Part shown: piece after piece, positions 11,100 to 21,639 of the stretch | Layout of the letters: the number at the start of each line of letters is the position of its first letter | Position numbering within the stretch: position 1 is the stretch's first letter | NCBI GenBank assembly: GCA_011109175.1 | Contig: RDEW01000020.1 | Location: forward strand, 557,273 to 621,272 | Source: Dicyema japonicum | Lineage: Eukaryota; Dicyemida; Rhombozoa; Dicyemidae | Direction of reading: 5' to 3' | Length of the DNA: 64,000 nucleotides | Made by a program: the position numbers and the translations under genes | The notes under the pieces: model-generated | What the model was told of the DNA's origin: nothing | Database searches by the model: none | Seen by the model: the letters and a program-made list of their open reading frames with translations, nothing else

Positions 11100-12110
11100 T
11101 AATTTTATAGCTCATAATCATATAGTTTTTAACATTAGTGTCTTTGAAATTTCTGTTTTTTCTCATTAAAACTTTCAAATTTTTATTGCCTTCAACAGGC
11201 AGGGTATCCGTTTAAATCGTAATAGTAAAGACTGATCTAATCCATAATAGTTCACAACTATTGTTCTTAATGAGTGTTGCGCTAATTGATTGCGTTTGTA
11301 GAATTCCTTAACATTCAAAAAAACTAATTATATACAGCGTCGTAATTCTCGAAAAATTATTTAACTGCAGCAAACCAACTGTCCCATCTAAAAATTATCC
11401 ATGATCTGTAAATCACAAATAAATAGTAATTATAAATATTCATAGAATAAATCACAAATGAAGATTACTAATAATAAGACTGTCAATCGTACTTGTGCTA
11501 ATGCCCCTCCCACATTATAAATTTCCCTTTATTTGTTTTATTAAATTTATTAATAAATCAGTGATAATAATAAATTCAGATTCTTTTTACGATTTGGTTA
11601 CAAATTTGTTGCCTATGGAAAACATAATATTTTAATTTTCTTAAATTATCACGATAGTGGCTGTTTCATCCAGATAGAAAAGGCCGAAACAAAACAATCG
11701 CTAAGTTCTCTCTGAATGCGTGAGCATAATAAATGCAAAAGGCACATCTTGACCGTCCGTCTTCAATATAACAGAACAAATACGTGGAAGTATACTGACA
11801 TCTTTGGGGACGTAACGTTTGTTCTTTTCGCTATTGAAACTTCATGAGCTTTAAGTCTCTCGTCCTACGGTTTTTTTTCAAAAAACTCTGAAATCTAATA
11901 TCAGCCACACAAAGGGTTATTCAAGCAGATTTACCACGCAATCCAGGAGAGAATAGACATGCAGTTAGTCTGCGCTTTCTAACTCTAATTTGTTTTTGAT
12001 AAATGAGGGTTATCAAACTTTAGTTATTATCAGTGAAGGGAATAACAAAACATTATTACTACAGGATCACTGGGTCAAAGAGAAAGAAATAAAAGTTCTA
12101 TACTAACTAA
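11100..12110. other. Gene-free stretch
   Basis: AT-rich DNA with no exon or repeat I can identify. Confidence 0.4.
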
Positions 12111-12114
12111 GTGA

Positions 12115-12700
12115 TAGCAGACCAACAAGGGAGAGGACGGTCGAGAATCTTGTACTGCTCTTCTCATCGGGCATGGCATCGGCTCAATCTTTCTGAATGA
12201 TTGTAAATATTTTGACAGTGTATGCAACAAAGACAGCTTTGTAGACTACCGCCTTTAAGAGTTTCTGTTGTAATTATATTAAGAGATTTTCAATGGCTGG
12301 AGTTTTTGTTGTGGTCCAATTAGCTTATTACAACCTTCTGGATTGCGGATAGTTTCAAGGACTGTATTGCCCACGAAGGACTTGCATACGTCATCGTGGG
12401 TACGATAAATTGTTCATAAATTGTAGCAAAGCCCACAGTTTGGTTTTTAAGTTTTTTTGAGATCACTATAGGATTCTAACTTTTTTTACAGCAAAAGTCA
12501 CTTGTTCTCAACATGTAAAGTAAAAGAGAGTCCCTGATCAAAGGTGACCCCAGAGTCCTCGGTTTTTTGTTAATAGGAATAGCCTAGTTATTCATAAAAA
12601 ATTTTTGGTTAGACACAGAGATGTCTTTTGTAGGTAGCAAACAGTGTGACTTTGTTGCTGATGCGTCGAGCCTCCGCTTCGAGAGCCATAGTTCCTTTTA
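12115..12700 (+). mobile_element. Possible RT relic of unknown LINE family
   Basis: Fragments such as YFDSVCNKDSFVDYRL near 12210 recall RT motif A (FDSV...), and sequence downstream is of retroelement-like composition, but stops and frame changes are frequent. Weak call. Confidence 0.25.
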
Positions 12701-12751
12701 AGAGCGAAAGCTGCTAGTGATTTTTTTAGTAGCTATAGTATATTCTGTTTT

Positions 12752-13745
12752 TTGTTGTTAATTTTTTGGAATTATTTTTCAAATGTTTTTGCCAATTTGT
12801 CGATAATACTTTCTAATTGGTGGTCTGTTGCCGTGAGATCTATGTCATCTGCGAAGATGACTTCCGTTATATGTCTGGGGATATTATTCCTGGTCTCTCG
12901 TAGGGTTGCCTTCAGAAATGCGATGAATAAGACTGGGAATAGGGTGTCTCCTTGGGGGAGGGGTGCCATTGTTTGTTCCAAATACTCTAGATTTCTGATT
13001 TGGAGGAGAGTAGATAACGAATTATTCTGATGAAATCTTCCTCGAGTAGTGGTGTTAACAATTGTATCATATTGACTCTGCTGATTGAGTCAAATGCCTT
13101 AGATAGGTCGATTCCCATTATGTGGTACTCATCTTTATATTTTTGGCATAAAGCACACATCCATTTGTGGCTCCAAACGGCATCGGAAGTTGATCTTCCA
13201 GAGACAAACCCACTTTGGCTAGCTCCGATTAATCCACGTAGTGGGGCTTTTATTCTGTCCAGAGCAATTAGCGATATAATTTTGCGCAGAGAATTGAGTA
13301 GTATGATTGGTCTTAAGCTGTTTAGCTTTCCTTTTTCCTTCCCCGTTTTATGTAATTTTCCGATTCCGATGTTAATTCCGGAGTGTTCCTCAAAAGTTTT
13401 CTTCAGAATGTGAGTAATGAATTTTTGAAACTTTTCAGGAGCGTATTTTATGAGCTCTGCATTAACATTATTTGGGCCTGGGGCTTTTGAGTTGTTTAGT
13501 CTGGTCACAGCCTTTTTGACTTCCGTTAAAGTTATTTCTGGTGATAGCTTTCTGGGGACTCCATCAAACGGATAAAGCGTTTCTTTGTTATCAAAATTGA
13601 AATTTTTTTCGAAGTGATCAGCTATGGTGTCTGTGCGTTCCTGGTTGTTGTAAATGGTTCTTCTGAGTTCATCATGAATTGTTAGATTTTCAAATTTCTT
13701 CTTTCGCGCTAGCATCTTTACAGATCCATACATTTGCGTTCATGT
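12752..13745 (-). mobile_element. LINE-B reverse transcriptase, partly open
   Basis: Best preserved LINE-B RT of the window. A 248-codon open frame (13733-12987) holds LTEVKKAVTRLNNSKAPGP, LIKYAPEKFQKFITH, LRPIILLNSLRKIISLI, the template-grip block SQSGFVSGRSTSDAVW, and motif A as HIMGIDLSKAFDSISR. The frame then shifts, and 12981-12772 carries LPQGDTLFPVLFIAFL and motif C as VIFADDIDLTAT. The catalytic Asp residues (ID..., FADD) are intact, but the frame break and missing C-terminus make it defective. RT copies element RNA into DNA at the target nick. Upstream lies an endonuclease fragment (13860-14610) from a different-looking LINE. Confidence 0.85.
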
Positions 13746-13859
13746 TTGTACTTTCCTAGGACTTGATGACCTAGGTGCTTCAGTTCACATGTGGTTATGT
13801 TGTCTGGTCCTCTGAATTGTTAGTCTTGGATTCAGACATCCTGGATAGTAAAGAGGATC

Positions 13860-14650
13860 CAGTCATCGTAGCGTTTCGGTTCAATTTTTTCAGGAATACT
13901 TGGTGTTCTTTTGAAAACTCCTTGTAGGAGATATAATTTTTTATCAGGCTGTCGGGTTGGATGTAGACTTCGCCTTTTCTCTCTGGGAGGATCTTTTGAT
14001 GTTCTTGATCTACTTCAGACTCTCTGGATTGGAGGGTTCCTTCAGAGAGCCATCGATAATCTCGTCCATCTAACGCATTTTCTGCCTTTTAGATTATTTA
14101 GTTCCCTGATCAAACGTTTCGTCGTTTTGTTGAAAGGTTGCCAGCCCCTTCCCTTTCGCAGTGTTTATGGTGGAGTTTAAATATTTCACTAATTGTTCGA
14201 CTGAGGCAGGAGTGGGGAAATTCAAGAGTCCAATGCAAGTGTCGACGTAATCCTTTAATCCTCTCCAGTTCGCAAGGCTGTAATTAATTATCATCGGACA
14301 ATGTCCTTTCATCCGTGACCTCATTTGACCTCCAAAAATATTTGTATTGTGGTCACTCCTGGTGTCATATTTCTCTGATCAGTCAATAAGAGGGATGGAG
14401 ATGACAGTGAGATGTCAATGGATGAGGGATTATCTTTACGTCGAGTAGGTGTTCTTGTATGGAAAGCCAGATCGTTGAATATGCAGAGACTAGGAAGATC
14501 CTCAATAAGCATCTTCCCCCTTTTGCATGGGCTTGTCCTGTCAACCACAATGTATGCCTCGCATTGAAATCACCACAAATAATCACATCCTTAAGTGATG
14601 GTGTCATATTTAATCCCCATAAGAAATTAAAAATTAAATTGATTTTGTAA
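13860..14650 (-). mobile_element. LINE apurinic-type endonuclease fragment
   Basis: Minus-strand exonuclease-endonuclease-phosphatase domain fragment. 14607-14383 reads VIICGDFNARHTLWLTG, the GDFNAxH catalytic block of LINE endonucleases; frames then change to LLTDQRNMTPGVTTI, and 14324-14094 reads INYSLANWRGLKDYVDTC, typical of the linker between endonuclease and RT. Stops and frameshifts separate the pieces. This domain nicks target DNA during retrotransposition. It could be the 5' half of the RT at 12752-13745, or a separate LINE-A/Jockey-like insertion. Confidence 0.75.
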
Positions 14651-14654
14651 TATT

Positions 14655-15415
14655 AAATAACATAATAATCGTTTGGTGGAGAATCTCTTGGTATAACAAC
14701 TAGTTAGTTAAGTAACCTCAACCTCACTAACTAGTAGGAGGCCAGCAGCTACTACAAATAAAATGTACCAACTGGGGTCTCTACAGATCGACTACTGACA
14801 ACCTGCTGATGAATCTATGGGTGGCATCTCTCTTCCTTGACAAAATGGTAGCCTAACTAGACTCTCCTAGAGGCAAGGGAGATTTCAGTACCGAAAAGTT
14901 ATACTACCCCTACCAGTGGGCATAGAAATATTCCTTTATGTAATGGCCTTAAAAGGATTAACCAGCCAACGAAAGAAATAAAACTAATGGTTAGAATGCT
15001 AACCAAGAGATAAAGAATTTTAAGTCCAGAGGGCCAAATGGACCCGAGTATTTATAGCCTCGAGCAGGAACCGGCCTACTGCGGAAATTTGGTAGGCCAT
15101 TAGATACATTTCAAGTATCTCCGAAAAGATACATAACGATGATTTCAACTTAGATGATCTAAACAAGATTGCCAAATTCTTTCAAAATCGCCTACAAAGA
15201 CAATAAAAGGTTCCGATATTGGTCCAGAGAAAACCGAAGAAAGAATCAGAATCGACTTAATTTACCACAAAGGACGTAAAAATGTGTTCAAACAGACTAG
15301 AAAGACTCCCCCAGTGGTTCTGATAGGATTCCCATTATTTTACTAAAAAAATATAGAACTAGACATAGCCGTCCAAACAAGACTGTTCAAAACACCAAAA
15401 TGTCATACAAACTAT
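14655..15415. other. Gene-free stretch, possible old retroelement
   Basis: Moderate GC compared with neighbours and peptide scraps of retroelement type, but no diagnostic motif and no mini-intron gene structure. Confidence 0.3.
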
Positions 15416-15419
15416 TTGG

Positions 15420-15605
15420 AAACTTCTTTGCATTTGTGAGTACCCCTCCAGTGGAGTGGGGAGCAAATGATCTCTTTGAGTGCCACCCTGCCACTGGGAG
15501 CCAACTGAGACATCACATGACACCATTCTATTGGAAAAGAGGGGAGAAGGAACAAAAGAAGCAGACAGAAATCAAATTTATTCCAAAGTAAATAAGGAGT
15601 TAATT
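15420..15605 (-). repeat. S1 repeat, partial, reversed
   Basis: Contains ACCCCTCCAGTGGAGTGGGG, GATCTCTTTGAGTGCCACCC, CATCACATGACACCATTCTA and TTGGAAAAGAGGGGAGAAGG; the reverse complements correspond to the S1 modules at 4100-4200, 44200-44260 and 53190-53300. Diverged copy. Confidence 0.6.
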
Positions 15606-15639
15606 AAAGGGATTTTAATCGTGTCCGCCTTTGCGGCCT

Positions 15640-16600
15640 GGACACTTCACACGTATCCCATCTCCATTGTAGTCGTCCATTTAGTACGCATTGAAAAGCT
15701 GGTTACCCAACCTTACTTCGATATCTATTTTTACCGGCCTGACAAGGCTATTCTTTTCCTCGGAGAGGCTTTCATGTAATTTCCTCCCCAGAGATATTTT
15801 TATCGCCGCTCGCCTTGTTTTCTCCAGGCGAGCGAGAGAATCCTTTCTCTCGAGGGAGTATAAAACCATCCCTCGCATCCGTATATCAGTCTTGGGAGAA
15901 TCACAATTCGGAAAATATAGAGCATTGTATCGGCGTCCAACATAAGTTTTCTGGAGCAGAACATCGCTTGAACGGCCTTCTTCCTCCGCTCTTCGATGTC
16001 CTTCCGATACGATCCTCTTCCATCCACTGCAATCCCCAGGTATTTCAGGCTAGAGACTCTAGGTATCCGTAGCGTATACAACTCTCTCTGGTGTCGACCC
16101 AGCCTGCATATTCGCAAGTAACTGGATTTTTCTGTGGATAGTTTCATCCCTCTTTTATCGCACCAAGCCTGAACTCTGTCGACAAAAGCCCCGATTCGTC
16201 GCTCAGAGATGTAGGCCTTCAGAGATGAGTCTAGGATTAAGATGTAATCCGCATATATCATCAGCCTGGTCCTAACGTCCTGTGGAGAAGGAAAGTCTTC
16301 CATAAATATGTTGAATAATAGAGGGCTTAGAATAGACCCCTGCGGCACTCCTCTTTTAAACAATATATCTTCGGAATATCTTCCACCAACCACCACGTTT
16401 GATATCCTCCCAGTCAACAGGTTCTTCAGTCATAGGAACATTTGTCTTGAAATTTTTGATCGAACCAATTGACAGAATAAGGCCTCGTGCCATACACTGT
16501 CGAAAGCCTTAGAGATGTCAAGGCAGACAAGGCTCAACTGGCTCCTCTTTTCAAAAGCATTTGCAATCTCATAGTTTAGGGAGACAGAAATCTTCAATCA
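15640..16600 (-). mobile_element. LINE-D reverse transcriptase with mutated active site
   Basis: Non-LTR RT, 3' two thirds. Near 16570-16450 the frame reads SLVCLDISKAFDSVWHEALF (motif A); 16417-15800 is a 205-codon open frame with MTGRISNVVVGGRYSEDILF, RGVPQGSILSPLLFNIFMED (motif B), then motif C as MIYADYILIL, and STEKSSYLRICRL. The second catalytic Asp of YADD is Tyr, so the polymerase should be inactive although the frame is still open. The tail reads SLKYLGIAVDGRGSYRKDIE and RLIYGCEGWFYTP. No 3' tail is recognised; S1 sequence abuts it. Confidence 0.85.
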
Positions 16601-16693
16601 AGTAGCCAAATGGGAATTCCAATATGTTTATACTTTCATATTAATTTATTATTCATTATAATAGATTTAGTGATCATTGATGAGGGTCTTTAA

Positions 16694-17360
16694 CAGTGGT
16701 TTTCAACCGCTTAAAATTTTATAAATATTACATATTTTAACTATTGTTTTTATATTAAATATTTTTTTCATTAAAATTTAATTAATATTCTTTGTGATGC
16801 CTAAAAATCGTGTATTTAACCCCGAATGGGAGGAAAAATTTGAAGACAGTGGCAACACACATTGGCTGATTTGTCATTTTGTTATACGATGTCTTAAGTC
16901 ATATAATGTCGAGAGGCATAATATGTATCATTCTTCAGAATATGATTCCTTTCAATGTGAATCAACAAATCACATTTCTATGAAATCAAATCACAAACTA
17001 CAAACCATTTTGTTTAAACAGCCCATGTTCAATTTAAAATACCCTAATTTGGTTATGAATGCGTATAAAAATGCGTATGTATTTGGATCAACGTATTATG
17101 TGAAGCTTTGTTCGGCAGACTCACACGGATCAAAACCAAATTTCGTAATCAATTAACTGATGAACATCTTATGCAACTCTTACGTACGTCGTCATCAAAC
17201 TGAGTCCCTGCTTTGAAAAAATTGTAGAAGGAAAGCAGATTCATTTCTCACATTAATTTTAGTTAATAAAGTTTAATTTTCTTAAAAAATTTTTTTGTGT
17301 CCCGCGAATTAATTGTTAATTATTGATTTGGCCCGCAGACTAAAAAATTGAGAACCACTG
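16694..17360 (+). mobile_element. hAT DNA transposon, internally deleted (667 bp)
   Basis: Bounded by terminal inverted repeats CAGTGGTTTTCAACC (start) and TTGAGAACCACTG (end), and flanked by an 8-bp target duplication with one mismatch (GTCTTTAA at 16686-16693, GTCTATAA at 17361-17368). These are hAT-superfamily hallmarks. An open frame from ATG 16797 encodes a fusion of the transposase N-terminus (FNPEWEEKFE..., zinc-finger remnant LICHFVIRCLKSYNVERHN) with sequence near its C-terminus; after the stop at 17156 another frame reads NQLTDEHLMQLLRTSSSN, the usual hAT C-terminal block. The catalytic RNase-H core is missing, so it is a non-autonomous deletion derivative. Confidence 0.88.
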
Positions 17361-17399
17361 GTCTATAATACAAACCTCATCATCAAAAGTCTATAATAT

Positions 17400-17910
17400 G
17401 CTCCATTTACATACAGAAGGCTTTTGACTCCCAAGGAAATTACTTACAAGGAAGATCTTTCAAACATTCCAAACAAATTTAAAATTTAGATTGCAAACTT
17501 CCTTAATGGACGGAGAGGAAGTATAGTTCACGTTCCTCGAAATTTGTCGATTATACACAAGCCATGAAAAGTTTTCCACAATGATTTTTACTTCAAATAG
17601 AAGACTAACAAACTCTGCACCTCTCTTAACCCTTAATGGAGATTTATCCCCTACATAAACTCTGTCATGCTAGTAGGTATCACATACGACCCCCTTGTGA
17701 CATTCAGTAAACACGTTATAAAGAAAACATTAGAAAGCATTATTGTCCAGCAAAAACATTGAGTTAAGACACCAATTGACGAAATCCTTTACGCGGCGAG
17801 ACGACTGGAATAACGGCAACTCATCACATTAGCGAAGCGGCGGACCCACAGTCCGGGGAGGAAGTGGAAGTCATGTGGATGGCTGTTAAAGATCCTCGTA
17901 AAAGAAGGAT
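17400..17910 (+). mobile_element. LINE-A relic
   Basis: Decayed RT. Peptides KFKI.IANFLNGRRGSIVHV (compare LKLWLANLLSGRRGRVV at 57655-57710) and VMLVGITYDPLVTFSKHV (compare the GVMFDGLLNFNSHARK block at 58070-58120). Stops in all frames. Confidence 0.6.
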
Positions 17911-18069
17911 ATATTAGATTAGTTAAATAAATAAATTGGCTGAAATTTTTGAATAAATCTTATTCTACTATTTTTAACCAATTTTGGAATTTAATAAATT
18001 TTGAGCGATTCATGTCCCTGAAAGAACCATCTCTTTATTTAAAATATTTTATATAAATTTATCATAAAC

Positions 18070-18535
18070 ATAAAAATCAAAAATGATTTCCGTCGACATA
18101 ATCGACGATGCGTTGCTTCACGATTGCAACAGAGATCAACTGAAAAAGCCACCGAATCTCACATGCGTCGTGGTTTTTTAGTGTAGCTAGGCGTCCCAGT
18201 GCTTTAGGAAAAGAAGCGATTTCTCGTTTATTCTTCCTGTTGTCTGAACTACGATTGGCCAGAACGGTAACCGATTGTGCAACGCTTTGTATTTTTTCTC
18301 TTTTGCTTTTATTGTTTTTTTCCGCGGCATACAGTGTGTCTACCGCGCTCCCCACAATATTGGATGACCGGACGCAGCATTCCATACCAAAGTCTTCCCC
18401 TTCTCGAATGGAAAAAATTGTGATTCCGTCCGGCCGTTTTCCGTGTCCTCTGACCATTCCATGCCAACAGGTTCATGTATGGAAGGGTATCCAGCAGACT
18501 CCAGGACTCGCTAAACAATTCCGTTAATCGCCTTA
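18070..18535 (-). mobile_element. LINE-C C-terminal domain, decayed
   Basis: Minus strand. From 18457 the frame reads GHGKRPDGITIFSIREGEDF, the conserved KRPDG...VWD block of the LINE-C post-RT domain seen intact at 49800-49740, then AAEKNNKSKREK, and near the end IRWLFQLISVAIVKQRI, parallel to the WLFERISV..IKGNA block at 38050. Several substitutions destroy the expected LVWD motif. Confidence 0.7.
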
Positions 18536-18689
18536 TTTTAATAATTTTTAAGTTGTAAATGGAGATATAATGGGCCTCTTTTGAGTTAGGTGGATGACGA
18601 TACTAGAATTTCTGATTCTCAAGAAAGCAAGAATTCAATGATCTCTGTGAAGAAAGCATAAAATCAATCGATAATCAGGATTTCACATA

Positions 18690-19090
18690 TTGCCCTTTGG
18701 AGATCAACCAAACTCGAGAAAGACAAAATGGAGATCTTAGACAAAATAATGTTTATTCTGAAAACAAATTTAATAACACTTGTACACTTCATCCTAACTA
18801 CCAGTCTATATAGAAAAGTCAATGTTTTACCTGTAGAATTACCACTTGAAGAAATAAAGACAGGAAAACATTATGAATTTACAATTGAAAATGGAGAATC
18901 AAGCAAACAAGTCACTAATTTGTATTAATCCTGGATGTGAGACCATAATCAAATCAGAAGGAAAGGAAGAAATAAACTTTGCGATTCAAATTTTTGATAA
19001 ACCACATCCTCTTATTTACACAGCCAGGATTTTAGTTTACGATTTAATTTTGAAAACTTCTGTCTTAATTCCTTTGCTGTGAGGAGGAAC
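18690..19090 (+). CDS. Possible gene fragment, unrecognised
   Basis: Two adjacent open frames look coding in composition: ATG 18728 to 18928 (includes LPVELPLEEIKTGKHYEFTI) and one ending at 19082 (includes INPGCETIIKSEGKEEINFA and FDKPHPLIYTARILVYD). A 31-nt GT...AG interval (18913-18943) would join them in frame, longer than the usual introns here. No family recognised. It could be a degraded gene or a retroelement open frame. Confidence 0.3.
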
Positions 19091-19094
19091 AAGA

Positions 19095-19735
19095 AAATAT
19101 TTCCACATAGGACATTTAATATTACTTCAGAATATTCCGATGTGGATTCCATACCGTTACTTTTTTGAAGGACTACTATCTGCTCTTTGTCTTCTTCAAT
19201 CCCTAAGAAACTCCAAGATCCACTCAAGAGATGGCTAGTGTTTAGTTGGCATCCAAAAGGATCCCTTTCTTCCCTACTCCGTTTGAGAGTTCCCATATGG
19301 GAGTCGGATAAAACTACTTTAATGTATATCTGGAGTTATTAAGAAACACTCTTTTTTTAAGTGCTCCATATTTTAGTAATTTACCAAATATTGTCACAAA
19401 AGAACTAACGATAAAACAAATTCAATATTATCATTTAAAGTCAAAAATTAGAATAATGAGTAAAACTCTCAGAGAAGCAAGAGGGATATCTTTCGATAAA
19501 AGATAGATGACACCACTCTATTGCAAAAGTGACAGCACGACTATCGGTGTTGACAATAATAACTACATAATGAAATTTACAATTTATCTCATTGACGACC
19601 AACTTAAGAAAAATGATTGTTCTAAGAACTTAAGGGTTATACTCAACTCGACTATGATTATATTGGTTTTGCATAAACGAAAGGATTGACAAATTATAAA
19701 CACAATAATAATAATTAGTATTGTCTCAATAATAA
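19095..19735. other. Gene-free stretch
   Basis: No supportable exon. ATGACACCACTCTATTG at 19508 resembles the S1 core ATGACACCATTCTATTGG, so a short S1 remnant may be present. Confidence 0.3.
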
Positions 19736-19738
19736 TAA

Positions 19739-20364
19739 TCAGCACAATTTGCAATATTTACGTTTCTTTTTCGTTTGATTTGATAGAATCATATCAACAG
19801 CAGTACTGAACACTAAATCCACATTATCAAAGGTTTTGGCAGAACATTCAATAAATCATAATATTTTAATTTATTACCTTGATATACCAAGTCGACTAAT
19901 CAGCCTTTTAACCTCCTTTGGGTCCACGCAGTCATCACCACTTTTAAGGTCAGACTTATTCCCCACAATCAGAATCTGAGCTGACGGACAATAATGTTTA
20001 ATCTACAAATCACAGACTTCACTCACCTCAGGAACCCAAACAGTCTCCACGTTGTAAAGTGAGTCTTTGCAATCAATTGCATAACAGACAATGATGAGAT
20101 TGGCTCCACCATATGAGAGAGGACGTAACCTTTCGTAGGCTTCCTGTCCCGCAGTGTCCCATAAGGAAATTACATACAACCATAATATACGTATTTTACA
20201 TCTTTTCCCTCCCATTGTACGTTATTAGAGTAGTTTTCAAATATTGTTGGAATATGCTTTTCGATAAATGTTTTATCCTTGTAAGCCACAAGCAGGCATG
20301 TTTTACCACATCCACCATCTCCGACTATGACTATTTTTAATATCTTTGATTTCATTTTGTACAT
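19739..20364 (-). CDS. Rho-family small GTPase
   Basis: Predicted 185-residue Rho GTPase, a GTP-driven switch controlling actin and polarity at membranes. Exons: 20364-20191, 20167-20027, 20002-19878, 19856-19739. All G motifs are present: GDGGCGKT (P-loop), HIPTIFENY (switch I, effector Thr), WDTAGQEAYERLRPLSY (switch II, catalytic Gln), GNKSDL, ECSAKT. The C-terminus KKKRKYCKLC is polybasic with a CaaX-like box for prenylation. Intron 2 (20003-20026, 24 nt) is canonical GT...AG. Intron 1 (20168-20190, 23 nt) and intron 3 (19857-19877, 21 nt) must be removed to keep family length and frame, but end in TT and TG; no AG exists in either interval. Either unusual acceptors or a recently decaying gene. 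An AAACCACAA element lies 16 nt upstream of the start. Confidence 0.88.
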
Positions 20365-20371
20365 TAATGCT

Positions 20372-20380
20372 TTGTGGTTT
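20372..20380 (-). promoter_or_regulatory. AAACCACAA element upstream of the Rho gene
   Basis: On the gene strand reads AAACCACAA, 16 nt before the first ATG (20364). Same element at three other gene starts (26358, 44083, 57183). It matches the RUNX core AACCAC, but may simply be a local promoter motif. Confidence 0.4.
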
Positions 20381-20774
20381 TATTTATTTAATTTATTTAA
20401 ATTTATAATTTTAAATTTTATTTTTATATTATTTATCAAAACTAAAAATAGTTTGGTTATACCATGATTTTGGAATGTTGAATAAATAACAAAACAAAAA
20501 TATAAAGTTAAAGGACTGCAGTCCTGGGTGGTCAATTGGATGTGGTGTTACTGGTAAATTGAAAAAGAGGAGAAAATACCAATCTTTGGTCATTAAAGAG
20601 GTGGAAGCCGTAGAAGCTTGTTGAAAACAAGGTTTTGATGGGGTTTTCAATGACCATTTTTATTAAACGCGGTATAAAATCAATAAATATATTGACTTTA
20701 TTAACCTTTAATAATTAAATTTTGACCAAATAACCACTATCATAGTTTTTTGACTTTATAGCCATTTATTTATA

Positions 20775-20966
20775 TACATTAAGACTCCCCTCCTAACCGC
20801 CAATTTTGGGAATTGGAAAAAAACTGGCGGTTGGAAGGAGTATTTTAAATAAATTTTAATGAACTACTTTTAAAAAAATTAGCGGTTAAGAAAACTGGCG
20901 GTTAGGAGGAGTTTGCCATATGATTTGGGATTTTTGGTAAAATTTGGAGGTAAGAAGTTTTACTGT
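20775..20966. mobile_element. Pogo-like MITE with nested inverted repeats
   Basis: About 190 bp. The left end reads TACATTAAGACTCCCCTCCT and the right end, reversed, TACAGTAAAACTTCTTACCT: imperfect TIRs bordered by TA. Inside, the motif AACTGGCGGTTAGGAGGAGT (20896-20915) is repeated in the opposite orientation near the left end (ACTCCCCTCCTAACCGCC, 20785-20802) and once more in direct form (ACTGGCGGTTGGAAGGAGT, 20823-20841). No coding capacity. TIRs starting CAGTA are typical of pogo/Tigger elements, and a pogo transposase relic exists at 40690-41385. Confidence 0.7.
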
Positions 20967-21059
20967 AATAATTTTGACTAAAAACTACATTTTTGGAAGC
21001 TTTAAATAATTTTAAGGGATATTAATTTTCAAGTATGTCGACAAAGATTTCCCTAGTTA

Positions 21060-21190
21060 TGACTAAGTCACTCGTCAAGCCAAGAAGCATCGTGGATATA
21101 TAGAACCTTCAGCCGGAATGGACATCAGTGAGATTTGAATATGGAAGCATCTGGATTTTGTCCAGCACTTATGAAACTGCCTATCCTATG
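21060..21190 (-). repeat. Diverged tRNA-type SINE, partial
   Basis: Sequence AAGTCACTCGTCAAGCC and what follows can be aligned with the neighbouring SINE (21390-21516): CGTGGATATATAGAACCTTC vs CGTGGAACTTTC, and CTTATGAAACTGCCTATCC vs CACCTAACCACTATGCC. The boxes are decayed. It lies immediately beside the intact copy, so the younger SINE inserted next to, or into the end of, an older one. Confidence 0.5.
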
Positions 21191-21205
21191 ATGAACATCT
21201 ATAAT

Positions 21206-21516
21206 AATAATAACAGCCTTTTTCACGGAGCCGTGGTATTAGCTCCGCATAGGCAGGACACACACTTTATTTAAGTAAAGAACAGTTAATTTTAACTAAT
21301 CGTAGAACCAAGGAATTATCTTCACTTCTTTTTTCTTTTTCTTGTATGTGGGTCCTTTTTTGACAATCCAGTTCCGCAGTGAGTATCCACTAATGACGGC
21401 GTCACTCGTCAAGCCTTTTTAGCAATCGTAGATGCGTGGAACTTTCCACCAGGTGAACAGCAGATAATCGAACCCGTAACCTAAGCCACTTTAGCCCGAC
21501 ACCTAACCACTATGCC
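21206..21516 (-). repeat. tRNA-derived SINE with 15-bp target duplication
   Basis: Reversed SINE, about 311 bp. On the minus strand it starts TGGCATAGTGGTTAGG, an RNA polymerase III A box (TRGCNNAGTGG), and has GGTTCGATTAT as a B box about 35 bp on, so its head derives from a tRNA. The body includes GGTCCTTTTT reversed and GAGCTAATACCACGGCTCC, and the tail is a (TTA)n run before the flank. A perfect 15-bp direct repeat ATGAACATCTATAAT flanks it (21191-21205 and 21517-21531), proving retroposition. No full tRNA cloverleaf follows, so it is not a tRNA gene. Confidence 0.85.
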
Positions 21517-21639
21517 ATGAACATCTATAATGTAAAAAATAATAATTATATTTTTCATAAAAAATTTTTATACTATTATTTTATTTTTCTACGTTTTTAT
21601 TTTATTTTTCTTTATTATTATTTATTTTATACGATTAAT

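Noticed and set aside
18240-18527. 95-codon plus-strand frame with a hydrophobic segment
   Set aside because: Antisense of the LINE-C KRPDG block.
21460-21517. tRNA gene on the minus strand
   Set aside because: A and B boxes are present, but there is no acceptor-stem pairing or proper 3' end; the target duplication shows it is a SINE head.
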